Positions 41,001 through 45,132 of a stretch of DNA of 45,132 bases are shown here, piece by piece (position 1 is the stretch's first letter; each line of letters opens with the position of its first letter). A program made the position numbers and the translations under genes. The stretch is from an uncultured Bacteroidota bacterium (GTDB lineage: Bacteria > Bacteroidota > Bacteroidia > 2-12-FULL-35-15), in NCBI GenBank assembly GCA_903870175.1, contig CAIQBY010000408.1, positions 1-45,132 of the forward strand, in the 5' to 3' direction. A model generated the notes under the pieces. The model saw only the letters and a list, made by a program, of their open reading frames with translations, made no database searches and was not told where the DNA came from.

Positions 41001-41461
41001 TTACAAAAGGTGTTTCATTGGAACGAATAGATTTTGAACGTGCCACTAAAGACAGAACCAACTGGCATTCGGCAGCGCAGGATATAGGGTTTGGCACACC
41101 CGGTTATAAAAATTCACAATATAATGATGCCGGCGATACCGACAATGCAATTGAAATTACTCCTGAAATATTTTCGCCTGATGATGATGGATACAATGAT
41201 ATTGTAAATATTAATTATCATTTCGACACTCTCGGATTTGTTGCCAATATAAATGTGTACGATAGCAAGGGAAGTTTAATAAAACATTTGATTCAAAATG
41301 AATTATTGGGCATCAAAGGAACATTTAGTTGGGATGGCATTAATGATGAACGCGAGAAATCCCGAATAGGAATTTACATAATTTACTTTGAAGTATTTGA
41401 TTTAACAGGTACTGTAAAGCATTATAAAAAGACTTGTGTACTGGGTGGGAAATTGAAGTGA
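38039..41461 (+). CDS. Large secreted protein with three lamin-tail domains and FlgD-like C-terminus
   Basis: This 1140-residue exported protein has a signal peptide (residues 1-22, ending SASAQ) and an N-terminal laminin-G/concanavalin-like beta domain (about 25-215). Three lamin-tail (LTD) domains begin near 327, 592 and 861, each opening with the motif (D)IxINEIxADP followed by FIEIYNRS, YVELYNRT or FVEIYNRS. Between them lie Ig-like domains starting with DTVHPVITGISVIDSTHI-type or TPPQVLRVSVI-type strands. The C-terminus from about 1041 resembles a FlgD-type Ig fold (FSPDDDGYNDIVNINY, GTFSWDG, GIYIIYFEVFD). It probably acts at the cell surface as a structural, adhesive or nuclease-accessory protein. 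No catalytic motif is visible. ATG 38039 is chosen because the signal peptide starts there. Confidence 0.88.
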   Translation: MLFQIRWVLLFFSFISATASAQVVDNFSDGNFTVNPVWAGDSTEFKVNSAFQLQVNNTIAGASYLSTPSYTSSLNNTEWSFYIKQYFAPSSSNYGRVYLASNQANLEGALNGYYLQFGEALSNDAVELFRQTGTTSTSVCRGTNGQIAASFAISVRVTRDAVGSWKLYVDLAGGTSYSMEATGTDNTYTSSNYFGVATVYTISNATNFYFDNFYNGPIIIDITPPTIVSSAIISSTQLDVLFDEAVDTTTSQTLTNYSANNSLGNPSTAIRDAVNFRLVHLTFAIPFTNGLLNTLTVSNIQDLSANVMLTAATNFTYIVAPTATYKDIIINEIMADPTPQVNCPAVEFIEIYNRSTNNYNLSGWKFTDNVSTATLGNVTLSANQYLIICNTADTALFIGYGNYMGVSSFPSLNNSGDHLYLKDNTLAYIDSVIYSDTWYQDAVKKNGGWTLELINPNANTNCPASSNWIASVNINGGTPGIQNSVYSILADTVHPVITGISVIDSTHINICFSKAIDASSISSASNYAIDSGIGAPVSDTVNATFTCVYLTLNNSLNNSSTYIITLTNITDCVGNSLLIDTARFSFYKIKPFDIVINEIMADPAPPVNILPNDEYVELYNRTLFPINLNNWTFTSGTTARTIVNATIAPHGYIVLTTPVAIPFFFSNININGVVSFPTLNNTGQTLVLKSAEGAVISTVSYTDNWYQNTYKKNGGWSLEQIDPNNPCGGMSNWRASVSAAGGTPGTINSVNAVNTDDTPPQVLRVSVIAVDTILLFFDEPIDSATMLNPFIYLINNSIGNPTSVKPIAPDFSSVQLVFSTPLQAGIIYTITVINTVTDCVGNILGQDNTTRFALPEPAMPNDIVINEILADPNAGGVDFVEIYNRSQKVIDLKTITLSEFDTINNITISPKVITTQGYLMFPADYLLLSANGNAVKSQYSTTNPKGFVDLQSMITMNIASGTVCLSNASGIIDNFIYNVDMQFALLNITKGVSLERIDFERATKDRTNWHSAAQDIGFGTPGYKNSQYNDAGDTDNAIEITPEIFSPDDDGYNDIVNINYHFDTLGFVANINVYDSKGSLIKHLIQNELLGIKGTFSWDGINDEREKSRIGIYIIYFEVFDLTGTVKHYKKTCVLGGKLK

Positions 41462-41564
41462 TGAAGCAGACTCTAACAACAAAAGAAAGAAACCCACTAT
41501 CCTATATAATCCTTGTTTGTTAGGTTTACTATTTTAGAAAGGGCTTATTGGTATATTCAATCAA

Positions 41565-41858
41565 CTAGATACCTTTGCTTTTAATTAAAATACTCTCAAT
41601 TGAAGAATGAGAATAGGAAGTACGAGCAACTTTACCTGCATTTTTCAAACCCCCATTAGTATTATTTACTGGTGCCGGAGCAGGAGTCGAAATTATTTTA
41701 AATATTAATATGTTGCTTTTAATTCCAGATACTGTATCATTGGACTTGGTTTCAATTTCATTAGTAATATCAGTTACAATTACATTATTGCCTGCTTTGG
41801 CTTTCGCTGCAATATTTAAAAGAATTACAAAAAGAAATATTTTAAAAATGTTTTTCAT
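41565..41858 (-). CDS. Small secreted protein of unknown function
   Basis: This 97-residue protein begins with a signal peptide (hydrophobic residues 6-16, then AAKAKAG), so it should leave the cytoplasm. The mature part is Ser/Asn/Thr-rich, with an Ala-Pro run (PAPAPV) in the middle. No domain is recognised. A TACTTTTG box lies 22 bases before its ATG on the minus strand, which supports a real gene. It is convergent with the lamin-tail protein gene, and a terminator separates it from the metalloprotease gene upstream. Confidence 0.6.
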   Translation of the reverse strand: MKNIFKIFLFVILLNIAAKAKAGNNVIVTDITNEIETKSNDTVSGIKSNILIFKIISTPAPAPVNNTNGGLKNAGKVARTSYSHSSIESILIKSKGI

Positions 41859-41880
41859 TTAATAGTTGTTAAATATTTAT

Positions 41881-41888
41881 CAAAAGTA
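41881..41888 (-). promoter_or_regulatory. Probable -7 box of the small secreted protein gene
   Basis: On the minus strand this is TACTTTTG, matching TAnnTTTG, 22 bases before the ATG at 41858. Confidence 0.45.
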
Positions 41889-41940
41889 AAAACAATTTTG
41901 TATAAAAGCAAGATGTCCTTTTAAATTAATATTAGTTAAC

Positions 41941-41973
41941 AAAAAAGTCCCGACTTCTGGTCGGGACTTTTTT
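41941..41973. terminator. Terminator after the metalloprotease gene
   Basis: AAAAAAGTCCCGAC pairs perfectly over 14 bases with GTCGGGACTTTTTT around the loop TTCTG. The A and T runs allow function on both strands; the metalloprotease transcript on the minus strand ends here, 20 bases after its stop codon. Confidence 0.92.
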
Positions 41974-41993
41974 GAGGCTGATTTAAACATATT

Positions 41994-44900
41994 TTATTCG
42001 GTAAAAATAATCTTTTTTGTTACCGAATTATTATCAAAAGAGAACTTCACAAAGTATATTCCATTTTTTAAATTATGATCTTGTTTTGAAATAGAATAAT
42101 TGTAATCACCTTCACTTTGATTATTATTATCAATTTCCATTATTTTTTTACCAAGAACATCCAAAACCTCAATTTTAACATTCCCTTTCGTATTCAGATG
42201 ATAATATACATTAGTTGCATCGTTTGAAGGGTTAGGATATACTGAAAAGCTTGAATTATCTAGTGAATTCTCATTAATGCCAAGCACCCCTGTAACATTA
42301 ATATCATCGATGTAAATATTATTGCTGGCATTTCCGGAAGTATAAGCAAACTTAAATTTAGTATTTCCAACATAATATGAACTAGGAATATTTACTGAAT
42401 GAAGCGACCACTGGCTTTGGGAAGTGGGGATAAAAGAAGTAGCCGAATAACCATTATTGCAAAGGGATGCACCGGAAAGAGTTGTTAAAGACTGCCACGA
42501 TTGTCCACAATCCTTGGATACCCATATTTGTAATTTATCATTTAAATCCGCAGTAGTCAATGCACTTGAAGCACCGGCACATTGGAATGTAATAGCTCCT
42601 CCGGTAAGATAAGTTAAATTGAATCCTGGAGTAATAAAATCATCCAAATCTAAAAAATAATTCCCAAAACCATTCATCACCATGCTGTGAGTACCACTAT
42701 AACCTGCAAAATTAATGAGTCCCCATGTATGCGGATTATTATCATAATTATCAATTATCCAATTACTATAAGATGAAGAAGGGTTCTCGAAAGTTTCAGT
42801 TTGATTTGAAGAATATTGATGCCAACCCGGATCAACGTGTATGTATGATGTTTTAATAATTGAATCGGTTCCTGCACTATTGCTAACAACTAATTTAACT
42901 GCATAATCTCCTGCGACCGTATAGGTAACATTCTGCGCGATTAAAGAAGAGGCGGCAGCATTATAATTAATAAGTGTATCATTTATCGTAACAGTAAGTG
43001 CCGAACCTCCTGGTCCTCCTCCATCGAAAACCCATTTTTTAGTGAAACTGCTTACTGCCGGATTGTGAGTTACATTCATTATATTTCTATAAAAAGTAAC
43101 AGTGCCTCCAACACAAACTTCTTTACGGTTAGAGGAGAAATCCGGCTTAGGAGGACAAGTGGAAACTGGAGGATAAGGTGTTTGAGTACCTGTAGCTATT
43201 AAATTGGAAGTAATAAACAAATTATCTCTGTAAGAAATACTGCTTTCCAATGCTGCTCTCATCCTGTCTTTTTGGCCTCTTGTAAACATTCTTTGTCCCC
43301 AAGGCGAGCAATAAGAATAGTCCATGTAATTATCAAAATTCTCAATAAGTCCGGCTGTGTCAGTAAAGGAAACATTGTCTAAAGTAAAAGAACCAAGAGA
43401 ATCCTCTGCATTCCAACCATAAAAACGGAATTTAATAGGATTATAAAAATTTGTGTAAGAAGTACCTGATAATGCAATGTGGCTTCCACTTTGAAATAAA
43501 TTAGTATCATTGTTGAAGAAAAATTCATTAGTACCTTTGATGCTTAATTGAGCATTGGTTGGGGTAATTGATGCAGTTAGATTAGAAGTAAAATTACTTA
43601 CTGACGAACGAACAGCAAAACTTCTTACTCCGGTTGAATTACGCTTTACATCAAACGAAATTCCAGTAATTGAAATATCATTTGCATATTTTGCACCAAT
43701 TGATACCTCATAATATTTAGTTGTGTCAATAGCACCTGTCATTGCAGAATAAGAAGCAGAATCATTTACACCTCCAAGTGCCCAATTAGTATAGGAAAAA
43801 TTTTCTGACTCAACTGGTCTTGCTGATACACCAGAAGCATGAAACTGACCAATAGTTGCGGCAGTATCAATTTGTAGATTTGTAGGGTCGGTTGTTCCAA
43901 ATCCCGTTGGCGGATATACTCCGGAGAAATTATAAACAATTGTATCCGGATTAGGATTTTTAGTATCGAAATTTACATTACCTATACTGAAAGTACCTGT
44001 TGAATCCACAGCATTCCATCCATAAATACGGAAGGTAATATTTTGTGAAGGCGGTATGGTATAGTTAAAAGTAGAAGGGAGAATAATATGACAACCTGTT
44101 TGAATGGCTAACTGATAACCAGACTTAATTAAAAAAGTATGATTTGCAATTTGTTGTAAGTTGGAATTTGCCGGAAGAATAGTATCTTTAAGATTGTTAG
44201 TAAATCCATCAACACTAGAACGAACTGCAAAAGTTCTTATACCAGTAGAATTTCTTTTTACATTAAAACTAATTCCGTCCAAAGTCATATTATGATAAGC
44301 ATCAGGACCCACGGTTACTTCATAATATTTTGTAGGGTCAATCGTGCCGGAATTACTTTTATATCCCATAACTAAATTTATCTTTAAACCTGTTCCGCTT
44401 CCTGTTATATTTGTTGTTGAACTTCCAGTAAGTGAAGGTGGATCAACAGTATAAATACCTCCGGTAAATGTTACAGTTTGTACACCCATAGCAATAGATA
44501 CCGTTGCGCCAGTTAAACCACCTCCTGTAATCGGTTCTGATGAAATCGAAGTTGGATTAACAGTATAATTACCGGCATTTACTAAAGTCAGTGCACCTGT
44601 TAAATTTCCTGCACCGTTAATTGTTCCTATACAGGTAAATTTTGTTCCTGTTCCTGTTGTTCCAGTAAAAGTAGTACGACCCGGTGTTCCTCCTGTACCG
44701 CCTGACACAACCCTTGGAGTATCGACCACTTGAGTATGAGTTACGGTACATAAAGCAAATGTTCCTGCTCCCCCGTTAGGTTTAAATCTATCGCCTATAT
44801 TATACCCGCCTTTTCCATTAGAATCAATGGATATAGTAGTTACAGTATCTGTAATAATACCGGCGGGCCATTTAGCAAATGAGAAACGGGCAGTATCAGT

Positions 44901-45132
44901 TGTATTTGCTGATACATTATTTGCGGTAAAATGTCCAAGCACCGCAGTAGTATCAGTTGTTGTGGTTGGGTCAGCCTGTCCTTGTGAAAGATGCAATCCA
45001 TTAAAGTTATAAACAATATGGTTTGCAAAACTTCTTGTACAATGAGGAGTAGGAGTACAATCATATAAATGTCCTTTAGTAATTGGTGTGTCATCTACTC
45101 CATCATCACCGCAGGCTACTCCTGCATTATTA
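41994..45132 (-). CDS. T9SS-exported M43-type metalloprotease, C-terminal part, with nested domain insertions (partial)
   Basis: The frame is open from the window edge, so the N-terminus and HExxH zinc motif lie upstream. The first visible residues include CGDDGVDDTPITKGH, the cytophagalysin/pappalysin (M43) segment after the zinc site. The Met-turn and C-terminal part of the same domain, NYMDYSYCS...MFTRGQKDRMRAALESS, appear only about 590 residues later (43325-43250). Between them are two copies of a beta-rich module, each with YNF(N/S)G, (F/H)xAxxVSA, DxTKYYEV, VKRNSTGxRxFAVRSS and FRxYGWNA. The first copy carries an extra Gly/Thr-rich block of about 150 residues. After the protease come a PKD domain, a MAM/jelly-roll-like domain and a T9SS tail (SVYPNPSNDATNV ... 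KKIIFTE). Confidence 0.88.
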   Translation of the reverse strand, partial: NNAGVACGDDGVDDTPITKGHLYDCTPTPHCTRSFANHIVYNFNGLHLSQGQADPTTTTDTTAVLGHFTANNVSANTTDTARFSFAKWPAGIITDTVTTISIDSNGKGGYNIGDRFKPNGGAGTFALCTVTHTQVVDTPRVVSGGTGGTPGRTTFTGTTGTGTKFTCIGTINGAGNLTGALTLVNAGNYTVNPTSISSEPITGGGLTGATVSIAMGVQTVTFTGGIYTVDPPSLTGSSTTNITGSGTGLKINLVMGYKSNSGTIDPTKYYEVTVGPDAYHNMTLDGISFNVKRNSTGIRTFAVRSSVDGFTNNLKDTILPANSNLQQIANHTFLIKSGYQLAIQTGCHIILPSTFNYTIPPSQNITFRIYGWNAVDSTGTFSIGNVNFDTKNPNPDTIVYNFSGVYPPTGFGTTDPTNLQIDTAATIGQFHASGVSARPVESENFSYTNWALGGVNDSASYSAMTGAIDTTKYYEVSIGAKYANDISITGISFDVKRNSTGVRSFAVRSSVSNFTSNLTASITPTNAQLSIKGTNEFFFNNDTNLFQSGSHIALSGTSYTNFYNPIKFRFYGWNAEDSLGSFTLDNVSFTDTAGLIENFDNYMDYSYCSPWGQRMFTRGQKDRMRAALESSISYRDNLFITSNLIATGTQTPYPPVSTCPPKPDFSSNRKEVCVGGTVTFYRNIMNVTHNPAVSSFTKKWVFDGGGPGGSALTVTINDTLINYNAAASSLIAQNVTYTVAGDYAVKLVVSNSAGTDSIIKTSYIHVDPGWHQYSSNQTETFENPSSSYSNWIIDNYDNNPHTWGLINFAGYSGTHSMVMNGFGNYFLDLDDFITPGFNLTYLTGGAITFQCAGASSALTTADLNDKLQIWVSKDCGQSWQSLTTLSGASLCNNGYSATSFIPTSQSQWSLHSVNIPSSYYVGNTKFKFAYTSGNASNNIYIDDINVTGVLGINENSLDNSSFSVYPNPSNDATNVYYHLNTKGNVKIEVLDVLGKKIMEIDNNNQSEGDYNYSISKQDHNLKNGIYFVKFSFDNNSVTKKIIFTE

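Noticed and set aside
44840-44996. Gene start of the metalloprotease at 44996 and a separate minus-strand gene at 44840-45094
   Set aside because: The codon at 44996 is TTG inside an open frame that runs to the window edge and encodes the conserved GVDDTP segment; the other frame is a shadow.

Overview
The window looks like a chromosomal fragment of a low-GC member of the Bacteroidota. The evidence is type IX secretion (T9SS) C-terminal tails, an OmpL-like beta-barrel porin family, a short KdpD lacking membrane segments, a two-component-propeller/SpoIIE protein, a Lys-rich TraR/DksA-like protein without zinc cysteines, and repeated TAnnTTTG promoter boxes of the Bacteroidota type. I cannot name a genus from the sequence alone.

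Region 1 (1-13,870) is a long plus-strand potassium-uptake locus. It starts inside kdpB and continues with kdpC and a secreted protein of unknown function. A three-gene cassette then occurs twice in tandem: small two-helix membrane protein, OmpL-like porin, kdpA. The copies are at 1445-5321 and 5335-8693, and the two KdpA proteins are strongly diverged, including in their pore loops. Next come a decayed copy of the kdpD 5' end, an intact kup, an intact kdpD, and a histidine kinase split by one in-frame TAA between its HisKA and ATPase domains. The first porin and kdpA are separated by a 7-unit, 42-bp tandem array in which palindrome centres recur every 21 bp. A strong hairpin and a convergent tRNA-Phe close the region.

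Region 2 (14,090-20,305) is a heavy-metal-type RND efflux operon: a small secreted protein, a CzcC/TolC-like outer-membrane factor, a lipoprotein adaptor and a CzcA/CusA-like pump. Two terminator-like hairpins follow. An approximately 800-bp gene-free stretch then holds a perfect 32-bp palindrome and a cluster of TGCCA/TGGCA half-sites.

Region 3 (21,100-31,480) holds a DUF2279-like periplasmic/outer-membrane protein, a 1083-residue propeller/SpoIIE phosphatase, rpoN with a degenerate PAP2-like membrane protein directly behind it, and a convergent GT-C-like/TPR membrane protein. After tRNA-Ala come a second 21-bp tandem array, a RidA/aminomuconate-deaminase-like protein and a T9SS cargo protein.

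Region 4 (31,480-45,132) carries housekeeping genes: ileS (with an in-frame palindromic element), a histone-like-tail/DksA fusion, lspA and a convergent asd. After these come a large lamin-tail-domain surface protein, a small secreted protein, and the C-terminal portion of a T9SS-exported M43-type metalloprotease. The protease's catalytic domain appears to be interrupted by two duplicated beta-rich modules, one of which carries a further Gly-rich insertion.

The most unusual parts are the expanded kdp locus with its palindromic array, the split kinase, the two related 21-bp-period arrays, and the nested insertions in the metalloprotease.
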